Shown in pieces: positions 9,055-16,839 of a DNA stretch of 64,000 bases; positions within the stretch are counted from its first letter, which is position 1, and every line of letters starts with the position of its first letter. Location: positions 2,914,001-2,978,000 of the forward strand of contig CP121691.1 in the NCBI GenBank assembly GCA_038396585.1. The letters are read 5' to 3'. A program made the position numbers and the translations under genes. The DNA is from Vallitaleaceae bacterium 9-2 (GTDB taxonomy: Bacteria; Bacillota; Clostridia; Lachnospirales; Vallitaleaceae). The notes under the pieces are model-generated. The model ran no database searches and had not been told where the DNA came from. It was given only the letters and a program-made list of their open reading frames with translations.

Positions 9055-10513
9055 TATTGTCCTCCTTAGTTAGTTCTACTCGGATTATCTCGGATGATTT
9101 TTCTGTCGCCTCATAAACAGGATTCACACGGTATCCAGGCACCCATAAAATATGATTGCCCATAGCTAATAGCGGCATTTTATTTCTTAACGATAATGGG
9201 ATTTTTTCATCAATAAAAAATTTTTTTATTTTTTTTGTATGTCCCTTGGAATCGATATGGATTACATCCCCCGGTTTTCTCGTACGTAAAACTAAATTAG
9301 CTTTTATTTTATCATAATCGAACCACTTCGTGTATAGATTTTTTGTATTTTTAAAAGAATCTTTATACTTTGTTGGTAGTTCGTTCACAACAGTATACCA
9401 TAAATCAGCCTTTTGAATATACCCTTTATCTGGAATCGTGTCAAGTTCGTAAAAAAATTCTTCTGTTTCTGCTGTTTTTTCATATATGAACAACAGCCTT
9501 TGATATTCATTGACGACTTTTAGCCCTTTGTATACTTCAACCTGCTTACCTGATTGTTGGCTCATCAAATCATAAATTCTTTCTACATGGATATACTCTA
9601 AGTTCTTCGTTGTTCCTACAACATTCTCTACCGCTTTTCTAAGCACACGTCGAATGATTGCCGGATGTTCTCGAACAAGCATCTTTCCATCAATAACAAG
9701 CGCATGTCCATTTTCTTTGCATTGATACGTTCCACCAATCAACTCCCTTGCACACGCCACACGCTGATAAACCTTCGTCGCTTCGAATTCCATATACTGC
9801 TCCTCATCAGCAAATACACGTGCTGTTCGGTGTAATGTATCCACGATGTTTGGATTATAATCATTTTTAATTTGTGTTATGAGTTGATGACGGATTCGAT
9901 TGCGTTGATATATCATCTGATCATTCGTTTCATCTTTGGCATAGGGCAAACCATTTTTACCAAGAAAATCAAGAATTTCTTTTTTTGAGCCATTGATGAG
10001 CGGACGAATCAGTGTGTCCTGATACTGGTTTTTACTTATGCTTTCCATCCCTTTTAAGCCCAAGAGACCTGCACCTCGCATAAAACGGTATAATATCGTC
10101 TCTGCCTGATCATCTTTATGGTGTGCAATCGCTATCTTATTGGCATTAACTTCAAGTAGATATCGGTGCAAAGCCATATAGCGTAATGTTCTTGCTCCAT
10201 CTTCTTGCGATACGCCTTCATTTTTGCAAAACGTCGTAACGTCGACATGTTGAACTTTTAAACAAAGACCCAACATCTGACAATGGTGTTCACAGATCAA
10301 TACATCTTCATCCGCACTTTCGCGCAGTCCATGATGAATATATATGGGGAAAATCTCAAAGTAGTTCTTTTTTTTACGAAAGATGTCAAGCATATACAGT
10401 AATGCAACTGAGTCAGCGCCTCCCGAAAACCCTACTACAATTCGATCCCCTGTTTGAATCAAGTTTTCTTGACACACCAAGCTTTCAAAATTTTGGGTCA
10501 GTTTATGTGACAT
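9038..10513 (-). CDS. tilS: tRNA(Ile)-lysidine synthase
   Basis: A 491-residue enzyme that converts C34 of tRNA-Ile(CAU) to lysidine so that it reads AUA; essential in most bacteria. The PP-loop is VVGFSGGADSVALLYM (residues 26-41), followed by HHGLRESADEDV and AIAHHKDDQAETILYRFMRG. The C-terminal TilS domain is present (RTRKPGDVIH, KKIKKFFIDEKIP). Length is normal. It overlaps hpt. A terminator-like hairpin separates it from divIC, so it may have its own weak promoter or depend on read-through. Confidence 0.95.
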   Translation of the reverse strand: MSHKLTQNFESLVCQENLIQTGDRIVVGFSGGADSVALLYMLDIFRKKKNYFEIFPIYIHHGLRESADEDVLICEHHCQMLGLCLKVQHVDVTTFCKNEGVSQEDGARTLRYMALHRYLLEVNANKIAIAHHKDDQAETILYRFMRGAGLLGLKGMESISKNQYQDTLIRPLINGSKKEILDFLGKNGLPYAKDETNDQMIYQRNRIRHQLITQIKNDYNPNIVDTLHRTARVFADEEQYMEFEATKVYQRVACARELIGGTYQCKENGHALVIDGKMLVREHPAIIRRVLRKAVENVVGTTKNLEYIHVERIYDLMSQQSGKQVEVYKGLKVVNEYQRLLFIYEKTAETEEFFYELDTIPDKGYIQKADLWYTVVNELPTKYKDSFKNTKNLYTKWFDYDKIKANLVLRTRKPGDVIHIDSKGHTKKIKKFFIDEKIPLSLRNKMPLLAMGNHILWVPGYRVNPVYEATEKSSEIIRVELTKEDNNGYDN

Positions 10514-10534
10514 ATTTTTTCCTTTCCTATAACG

Positions 10535-10567
10535 TAATAAAAATGACCCAACTTTTCAGTCGAGTCA
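10535..10567 (-). terminator. Terminator-like hairpin after divIC
   Basis: Minus strand: TGACTCGACT, loop GAAA, AGTTGGGTCA, a 10-bp stem with two G-U pairs and a GNRA-type tetraloop, followed by TTTTTATTA. It lies 17 bases after the divIC stop and about 20 bases before the tilS start. Confidence 0.7.
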
Positions 10568-10583
10568 CTGTCACAAGCATCTA

Positions 10584-10865
10584 CTATTCTTCTGTGATAA
10601 AGAGGATCTCGCCTTCTTGTATCAAATTAAATTCATTTCTCGCTTTCTTTATGATAAACTCGTCAGACTGAATATAAAATTCCATCTCTTCAAGCTCGAC
10701 TTTACGTTCTAGCTCTCTGACAAGCTCTGCATTTAATACTTCTAGCTCTTGCTCTTTTTCAAGGGTTTTTGTATACGCTTCTGAAATTTGAAAAAAAACA
10801 ATACCACTTAATAACATTAATACAAACATTAAAAAATATATTGATTTATGTTTTTTTCTTTTCAC
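10584..10865 (-). CDS. divIC: DivIC/FtsB-like septum formation initiator
   Basis: A 93-residue bitopic division protein: a basic N-terminus (MKRKKHKS), one membrane span (residues 9-27), then a heptad-rich coiled coil (about 33-65) and the family motif SDEFIIKKARNEFNLIQEGEILF. It would act at the septum with FtsL and DivIB. The start is a GTG. Its place after rqcP and before tilS is conserved; the yabP and yabQ genes usually found between rqcP and divIC are absent. Confidence 0.85.
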   Translation of the reverse strand: MKRKKHKSIYFLMFVLMLLSGIVFFQISEAYTKTLEKEQELEVLNAELVRELERKVELEEMEFYIQSDEFIIKKARNEFNLIQEGEILFITEE

Positions 10866-10944
10866 AAGTACACCACCCTTTTTATAATATATTATCCCTT
10901 ATAGTATAGCATTATTTTTTAATTTATGGTAGTCCTTATATAAA

Positions 10945-11190
10945 TTATTCACTCAAATATGTGAACATTGAATCTGCATCTTCTTTTTTTGTTGTATCCT
11001 TTATAGCATCGACACGAACGTTGACTGTATTATTTCCAAAAGATATTTTTATTATATCGCCAACATTTACAGGGGTTCCAGATTTTGCGACTTTTCCATT
11101 GATCTCAACCCGTCCTGCATTACAAGCCTCATTAGCCACCGTTCGTCGTTTGATTAATCGGGATACTTTTAAAAATTTATCTAAACGCAT
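10945..11190 (-). CDS. rqcP: RqcP (YabO), S4-domain ribosome quality-control protein
   Basis: An 81-residue S4 RNA-binding protein (MRLDKFLKVSRLIKRRTVAN, then GRVEINGKVAKSGTPVNVGDII). In Bacillus the homologue works with RqcH to add alanine tails on stalled 50S subunits. I placed the start at 11190 because AAAGGAGG precedes it and the family begins MRLDKFLK; a longer reading frame of 94 residues has no support. It follows hup after a terminator. Confidence 0.88.
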   Translation of the reverse strand: MRLDKFLKVSRLIKRRTVANEACNAGRVEINGKVAKSGTPVNVGDIIKISFGNNTVNVRVDAIKDTTKKEDADSMFTYLSE

Positions 11191-11229
11191 ACGTCCTCCT
11201 TTGACAACCTTATGTAACATAAAACACAA

Positions 11230-11260
11230 AAAATCTACACTAATCGTGTAGATTTTTTGA
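11230..11260 (-). terminator. Intrinsic terminator after hup
   Basis: Perfect 11-bp stem (AAAATCTACAC / GTGTAGATTTT) with a 5-base loop and T runs on both sides, so it could work in both directions. It lies between hup and rqcP and probably reduces read-through into rqcP-divIC. Confidence 0.8.
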
Positions 11261-11276
11261 ATCTTAATCGATTAAA

Positions 11277-11555
11277 TTATTTTGCATTAACCGCATCTTT
11301 CAAAGCTTTTCCTGCTTTGAATCTTGGTGCTTTTGAAGCAGCTATCTTCATTTCTTCCCCTGTTTGTGGGTTTCTTCCAGTTCTAGCTGCTCTTTCAGAT
11401 ACGTCATAAGTTCCAAATCCAACTAATTGAATTTTTCCACCTTGACTTAATTCCTCTGTTACTACATCAATAAATGCTTTTAATGCTTTCTCAGCATCTT
11501 TCTTGCTAAGATCAGTTTTTGCTGCCATAGCGCTCACTAATTCTGATTTGTTCAT
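11277..11555 (-). CDS. hup: DNA-binding protein HU
   Basis: A 92-residue nucleoid protein of the HU/IHF fold that bends and compacts DNA as a dimer. The signature is intact: [20 protein letters not shown] at the N-terminus and [12 protein letters not shown] in the DNA-binding arm. A strong GAGGAGG site precedes the start. It lies 42 bases after mazG and ends at a strong terminator, consistent with high separate expression. Confidence 0.97.
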   Translation of the reverse strand: MNKSELVSAMAAKTDLSKKDAEKALKAFIDVVTEELSQGGKIQLVGFGTYDVSERAARTGRNPQTGEEMKIAASKAPRFKAGKALKDAVNAK

Positions 11556-11597
11556 GTGTCGCTCCTCCTCGTAAGAATAATTTGCTTCAAGAAACCA

Positions 11598-12389
11598 TTA
11601 AAAAGATTGTTGCTTCTTAACCACTTCCCAAAGTTCGTTCATTTCGTTAAGGCTCAGGGTCGCCATCTCCCGCTGTTGATTGATGGCAAGCTCTTCAATG
11701 CCCTCAAATCTATTTATAAACTTTTCTGTCGCATTTGTCAAGGTATTTTCAGCATTTAACCCAAAAAAACGTGATAAATTCACTATTTGGAACAACAAAT
11801 CACCAATTTCATCTTCTATACATGCTATGTTCTTTTTTTGAACAGCTTCTTTCATTTCCTGAACTTCTTCGTCCAGTTTTTCAAGCATTTGAATTTCATC
11901 TTCAAAATCAAATCCGACCTTTGCCGCTTTCTTTTGAATCTTACTTGCTCTTGTTAATGCAGGCAAAGCTTTTGCCACAGAGCGCATAACATCTGTGGTG
12001 GTCGTATGCTCTTTTTCGATTTTTTTAATTTCATCCCACTGCACCAAAACTTCATCGGAATTTTTGGCATGTTGATTACCAAATACATGGGGATGACGTC
12101 GAATCATTTTTTCAATGATGCCATACAATACATCGTCTTCATCAAAACGATTTTCTTCTTTTGCAATCTGAATATGAAAAGCAATGTGCAACAATAAATC
12201 TCCAAGTTCTTCTTGCATATTTTTATCATCATTATTATTAATGGCTTCAACCAATTCATACGCTTCTTCTATTGTATCACTTTTTAGAGACTGATGCGTC
12301 TGTTCTTTGTCCCATGGACATCCATCTTTGCTGCGAAGCCGTTCCATAATTGCTAAAAGTTGTTCAAATGTATACCGCTCATTTTCCAT
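11598..12389 (-). CDS. mazG: Nucleoside triphosphate pyrophosphohydrolase MazG
   Basis: A 263-residue two-repeat MazG house-cleaning enzyme that hydrolyses non-canonical or excess NTPs to NMP and PPi. The first repeat has GCPWDKEQTHQSL and the metal-binding EEAYELVEAI plus EELGDLLLHI; the second has EDEIGDLLFQIVN. The start at 12389 was chosen for a GAGGG site a few bases upstream; an ATG four codons earlier has none. The longer YabN fusion with a tetrapyrrole-methylase domain, common in Bacillus and Clostridia, is not present here. It starts 22 bases after the murA stop. Confidence 0.93.
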   Translation of the reverse strand: MENERYTFEQLLAIMERLRSKDGCPWDKEQTHQSLKSDTIEEAYELVEAINNNDDKNMQEELGDLLLHIAFHIQIAKEENRFDEDDVLYGIIEKMIRRHPHVFGNQHAKNSDEVLVQWDEIKKIEKEHTTTTDVMRSVAKALPALTRASKIQKKAAKVGFDFEDEIQMLEKLDEEVQEMKEAVQKKNIACIEDEIGDLLFQIVNLSRFFGLNAENTLTNATEKFINRFEGIEELAINQQREMATLSLNEMNELWEVVKKQQSF

Positions 12390-12410
12390 TTTGGCCCTCA
12401 TTAATAGTGA

Positions 12411-13697
12411 CTACATCACTTTAAACTGTCGTTTGTCCCGTGTCTCCGATTTACGAACAATATTCGCTCCAATATCTTGTAGCTTTTCTTCTATAAATTC
12501 ATATCCACGGTCAATATAATCCACATGATTGATGACAGTCTCACCTTCTGCCACCAAAGCTGCTAAAATAAGTGCAGCTCCTGCACGTAAATCCGACGCA
12601 GTTATTTCTGTTCCTGTTAACTTTTCAACGCCACTGACAATAGCCGTATTGCCTTCAACTTTAACATTAACACCCATGCGATTTAGTTCATCCACATATT
12701 GAAAACGATTTTCAAAAATACTTTCGGACACAATACTCGTTCCCTTTGAAACCGTTAACAACGCCGTCATTTGAGGTTGCATATCTGTCGGAAAACCTGG
12801 GTATGGCAATGTCTTAATGTTAACACCTTTTAACTCACCACGTGAAAATACGCGAATCGAGTCACCTTGTTCCTCAATACCAACGCCCATCTCTAAAAGC
12901 TTTGCTGAAATAGCCTCCATGTGTTTTGGAATTAAGTTACCCACAACAACATCACCGCCTGTGATTGCCGCTGCTATCATATATGTACCTGCTTCAATTT
13001 GATCCGGAATAATCATATATTCTGAACCATGTAGCTTTTCAACACCATGAATTTTAATTACGTCTGTTCCGGCACCTTTAATTTCCGCGCCCATTGAATT
13101 TAAATAGTTGGCAACATCAACAATATGGGGTTCTTTGGCTGGGTTTTCAATGGTTGTAATCCCTTTAGCCATAACCGATGCCAACATAATATTGATGGTC
13201 GCTCCCACGCTAACCACATCAAGATAAATACTTGCACCTGTCAAATGCTCTGCTTTTGCTTTAACCATTCCATGGTCAACCTCTACTTGAGCACCAAGTG
13301 CTTCAAAGCCTTTGATGTGTTGATCAATAGGTCTTTGCCCTATATTACACCCTCCCGGCATAGCTACTTGCGCTTCATTAAACCGCCCAAGCAAAGACCC
13401 AAGAAGATAATAGGATGCTCTGATTTTCTTTATATGTTCATAGTCTACGACAAATTTGTCCACTTTTCGACTGTCAATTTCAATTGTATGATTATCAATA
13501 TTTTTTATTTTAATGCCTAAGTCCTTCATGGCTTCTAAAAGCACACGAATATCATCTACATAAGGAACATTTTGAATTCGGCTTACTCCATCCGCTAATA
13601 GCGCTGCCGCAATAATGCCCAAAGCAGCATTTTTAGCACCGCTGACCTCAACTCTCCCATTTAATACATTTCCACCATTTATTATAAACTGATCCAT
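12411..13697 (-). CDS. murA: UDP-N-acetylglucosamine 1-carboxyvinyltransferase
   Basis: A 428-residue enzyme for the first committed step of peptidoglycan synthesis: it transfers enolpyruvate from PEP to UDP-GlcNAc. The N-terminal SGAKNAALG and the loop with the catalytic cysteine (MPGGCNIGQRPIDQHI) are present, so the protein should be sensitive to fosfomycin-type inactivation, as is usual for Cys-containing MurA. The start at 13697 has GAGGTG upstream. It follows the Wal operon but has its own promoter. Confidence 0.96.
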   Translation of the reverse strand: MDQFIINGGNVLNGRVEVSGAKNAALGIIAAALLADGVSRIQNVPYVDDIRVLLEAMKDLGIKIKNIDNHTIEIDSRKVDKFVVDYEHIKKIRASYYLLGSLLGRFNEAQVAMPGGCNIGQRPIDQHIKGFEALGAQVEVDHGMVKAKAEHLTGASIYLDVVSVGATINIMLASVMAKGITTIENPAKEPHIVDVANYLNSMGAEIKGAGTDVIKIHGVEKLHGSEYMIIPDQIEAGTYMIAAAITGGDVVVGNLIPKHMEAISAKLLEMGVGIEEQGDSIRVFSRGELKGVNIKTLPYPGFPTDMQPQMTALLTVSKGTSIVSESIFENRFQYVDELNRMGVNVKVEGNTAIVSGVEKLTGTEITASDLRAGAALILAALVAEGETVINHVDYIDRGYEFIEEKLQDIGANIVRKSETRDKRQFKVM

Positions 13698-13744
13698 TCT
13701 ACACCTCATTGATCTATACTATTATATATCCTATTCCAAAGGTG

Positions 13745-13773
13745 ATTATATCACATAACTAATTCTTTGTAAA
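13745..13773 (-). promoter_or_regulatory. murA promoter
   Basis: Minus strand: TTTACA, a 17-base spacer, TATAAT, about 45 bases upstream of the murA start and within the gap after the yycI-like gene. Confidence 0.65.
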
Positions 13774-13816
13774 TTCTAATGGATTTCTAATAATATTTTC
13801 CTTAGATTAAGAAGCA

Positions 13817-14707
13817 TCAAAGTTTATAAATCACATTGGAATATGCATTGATATAATAGACATCACCATCTTCAAATATGACTCGGTAATACGGATCCGC
13901 TCTGAAGGTAAGATTTCTCGCGCCTTCATCAACGACATAATAGCCTACATCAATATAGCGGATTGTTCGTCGTCCGCTTTGTTCTAACTGACTCTCACTA
14001 TATTCTTCTTCCAGGTAGTACATCAAATTATAGATAACTTCATCAAAAGGATAGACATTTTGTTTATCCCCACTAAATTCAATAGGTTTATAGCGTATTG
14101 CCAGGGCTTCTTCGATTCCATTCATTGTAATATAGAGCTTAATATAACTTTGAAAAATCAAATTCCCCTTATAACTTTCATTTAACTCAATGCGGTAACC
14201 TTCACCATCAACTTCTTTCCAATATGTAGGTTGCATATTTGTGTCTTCACCAAATAAATCTTCTGAAAATTGAAGGATAACCTTACGTATGCTTGCATCT
14301 GTGAGGTCTTCCGGGGCATATGCTTTCGCACCGTCCTTAAGCTTATAATACATCATTCCCTTTTGTTCGCCCATATAAAATGTGAGTTCCTGATCTTCAT
14401 TAAAGATACGCTCTGCAAAATAATCATTATCCAGTCGACTCTCATAGACTTCGCCTAGGACACGCTGAATAATGTTATCTTTATCTAGCGTCGGTGATTC
14501 CAACCGCAGCTGCGTCTGGGGATAATATCCCGGAATATATGTATATATACCTATGCCTCGCTCATTTAATACTCTTTCCATTTGGCGAACTCGACTATCC
14601 GACATCACATAGCGTTCACTCTCATAATTTTTTTGGTTCATAAATAGTAATAAATTAAACCCCAAAAAAATAATAATAAACACATTAAGAACTTTATTCC
14701 AATTCAA
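13817..14707 (-). CDS. YycI-like regulator of the WalK kinase
   Basis: A 296-residue protein with a single N-terminal membrane segment (NWNKVLNVFIIIFLGFNLLLF) and an extracytoplasmic part, matching YycI. In Bacillus, YycI and YycH contact WalK at the membrane and modulate its activity. I chose a TTG start at 14707: AGAGAGG lies seven bases upstream, and YycI proteins typically begin with a W-containing segment right at the membrane helix. Upstream in-frame codons at 14734 (TTG) and 14728 (ATG) lack a good site. It overlaps the yycH gene by 14 bases. Confidence 0.72.
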   Translation of the reverse strand: MNWNKVLNVFIIIFLGFNLLLFMNQKNYESERYVMSDSRVRQMERVLNERGIGIYTYIPGYYPQTQLRLESPTLDKDNIIQRVLGEVYESRLDNDYFAERIFNEDQELTFYMGEQKGMMYYKLKDGAKAYAPEDLTDASIRKVILQFSEDLFGEDTNMQPTYWKEVDGEGYRIELNESYKGNLIFQSYIKLYITMNGIEEALAIRYKPIEFSGDKQNVYPFDEVIYNLMYYLEEEYSESQLEQSGRRTIRYIDVGYYVVDEGARNLTFRADPYYRVIFEDGDVYYINAYSNVIYKL

Positions 14708-16094
14708 CGTAATACCTCTCTTCTTCATTTTCAAGAATCCAAGTCAAATAGGCACCATCACTTACATTGTCAATACGATAACCCAAGTACATATCCGATA
14801 ACTTTAATGGCTGAATCGCATCAATTAGCAACAAATCATCAATCGGTTTTTGAAAGCGCACCTCAAATGCGCTTCCCTGCACCACAACTTCTTGGCTTTT
14901 CCACATGATTCGCCGATACTTTGTCACTGTATTACCCGAGACAACAATCTCCATGGGATGCTTCATAGAATAGGCACTTAGATCATTAAAAATCAGAGGA
15001 ACATTTCTATACTTATAATTATAATATAACACAATTTCACTGCCTCGCCGCTCAAAATCATCCAAAGCATATTCGATCTGATTAAGCAAGCGATCTTTGG
15101 TTAAAAAGTCATTAGCTACCCGTAAACTACGAGATAATGTTGTCTCCGGATTTTCAACTTCATAATTCAATTGATACTCAAACAGTCCACTATCGGTGTA
15201 ACGGACAACCGACTCCAAATCACCAAAACGTACTTCATTGACATTATTGGTTTTCCATGTGCTTTTTGGGTTTACAAAAAAATAACTCACAAAACGTTCG
15301 AGCTGTTCATCATCCCGCTTATCACCTTCGTAAAAGTACATATCCCCATACAGGTTGCTCAGCAGATTAAAAGCTTGTCCATTTACCGGAACCAATACAT
15401 CTTCTTCAAAAATATCTAACCCTTGCTCTTTTGTCGAGAAAAACATATGGTTTTGTTCTTCTTCAAGTGTATCAATATATAAAATCAAGCTATCATTTAA
15501 AAGTTGCATCCGCTCATCTTGGACGTTGACCGACCTTAACTGCGTTAATTTTCGGTCGGCAAAAACAATTCGAATCCCTTTATACATACTTTGTTCTGCT
15601 TGATAGGCATCAATTTCTTGTTCCGGGAAAATATATATGCGTTCAAAGCTAAACGCATCATCAATCCATTTGCTTTTTATGTTCAATTCTTTTTTTAATA
15701 ATTCACTGGTAATGGAGTAGGGCAAATCAATCAGTACATGTGAGCGATCCCAAAGTTCCGATATATCGATCTGCTTATTATCCAGTACACCGATATCAAA
15801 GGAGTCAAAAACAACTTTGATACTATCATCAACTAAATTCAAGCTGTCACTTTGCGATAAGCTCATAACCCCATAGGTTTTACTTCCATCCCCATAAAAA
15901 ACAGATATTTTTTCCGGGAAAAACAAATCATCATGCATCTCATTACTTTCATTAACAACCGCTTGTTCATCATTGACCAAACTATAAAAAAAGTTACGAT
16001 TTGACGGGTAGTCAAACCATAACATGGCCGTTTGATATATGCTTAAAAAAACTAATATAATAAGTAATACACTTTTAAAATACACTTTAAACAT
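14694..16094 (-). CDS. YycH-like regulator of the WalK kinase
   Basis: A 466-residue protein with one N-terminal membrane span (VLLIILVFLSIYQTAMLWF) and a large extracytoplasmic region, resembling YycH in size, topology and operon position. In Bacillus the YycH and YycI ectodomains interact and restrain or adjust WalK. Sequence divergence is high, so the call rests partly on context: walR, walK, a secreted protein, this gene, then the yycI-like gene. Confidence 0.7.
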   Translation of the reverse strand: MFKVYFKSVLLIILVFLSIYQTAMLWFDYPSNRNFFYSLVNDEQAVVNESNEMHDDLFFPEKISVFYGDGSKTYGVMSLSQSDSLNLVDDSIKVVFDSFDIGVLDNKQIDISELWDRSHVLIDLPYSITSELLKKELNIKSKWIDDAFSFERIYIFPEQEIDAYQAEQSMYKGIRIVFADRKLTQLRSVNVQDERMQLLNDSLILYIDTLEEEQNHMFFSTKEQGLDIFEEDVLVPVNGQAFNLLSNLYGDMYFYEGDKRDDEQLERFVSYFFVNPKSTWKTNNVNEVRFGDLESVVRYTDSGLFEYQLNYEVENPETTLSRSLRVANDFLTKDRLLNQIEYALDDFERRGSEIVLYYNYKYRNVPLIFNDLSAYSMKHPMEIVVSGNTVTKYRRIMWKSQEVVVQGSAFEVRFQKPIDDLLLIDAIQPLKLSDMYLGYRIDNVSDGAYLTWILENEEERYYVELE

Positions 16095-16122
16095 AGAACA
16101 TCCCTTCTACCGCAACTTCCAA

Positions 16123-16755
16123 CTAACGTGTTTGATTAAGCTGTTCAAAAAATGAAGTATTGCTAGCTTCTGGCGTATTGTCAAAAAAATCAATCTTGAC
16201 ATTTTCAAGTTCCACTTTCTTTTCTTCTTCCAAACGTACAATATTATATACGCCATATTTCACATTCTGTTTTTGTGCATCTCTAGAAACAATAAGTATA
16301 TAATTATCACCAATATTCGATAAATTAATAGATTCGTTGAATAATTTGGACTTGCCTACTTCAATAGACTTTTGTCCATTCACTTGAACTTCTTCTAATG
16401 CATTAATGCTAAAAACTGTAATTCCTACTTGAGTTCCTGCATCCGCTTGACCAGAAAAAGTCTTTGTATCCGAAAACGTTGTCATACGCATACGCGCAAA
16501 CTCGACATCAAGCTTTAAATTACCAATAATATTATAAGGTGTTGGTGTTGCTCCTTCAGCCCGTTCTTCAATTTGACGTGCTTTTTGTGTTGCTAAATAT
16601 TCGGTTTCAAATTGTTCTGCCAAGATAGCAAGTCCTTCATCTGAAAGGCCCAACATCGATTGACCATCATCAATGTGCGCATCTTGAGCATACAGCACCC
16701 CGCTGAAAAGGTTTATTAATGAAAATAAGATGATGATTCCTATAAACTTTTTCAT
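16123..16755 (-). CDS. Secreted protein of unknown function in the Wal operon
   Basis: A 210-residue protein with a clear signal peptide (MKKFIGIIILFSLINLFSG, cleavage near VLYAQDA). The mature part has a helical region rich in Ala/Glu (residues 45-75) and a later beta-rich region with TQVGITVFSINAL and NYILIVSRDAQKQNVKYGVY. I do not recognise the family. The start at 16755 has AAGGAGG upstream. It sits between walK and the yycH-like gene, where Bacillus has nothing, so a role in sensing or envelope homeostasis is a reasonable guess only. Confidence 0.7.
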   Translation of the reverse strand: MKKFIGIIILFSLINLFSGVLYAQDAHIDDGQSMLGLSDEGLAILAEQFETEYLATQKARQIEERAEGATPTPYNIIGNLKLDVEFARMRMTTFSDTKTFSGQADAGTQVGITVFSINALEEVQVNGQKSIEVGKSKLFNESINLSNIGDNYILIVSRDAQKQNVKYGVYNIVRLEEEKKVELENVKIDFFDNTPEASNTSFFEQLNQTR

Positions 16756-16839
16756 TGATGCTTCCTCCTTCAAATTTGGCATTTTCCACTGAATATAAGT
16801 ATACCAACTCAATATTACAGCCATGTTACAACAACGTAA

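Noticed and set aside
13125-13520. Open frame of 131 codons on the plus strand
   Set aside because: Antisense to murA, with no start signal and no recognisable protein features.
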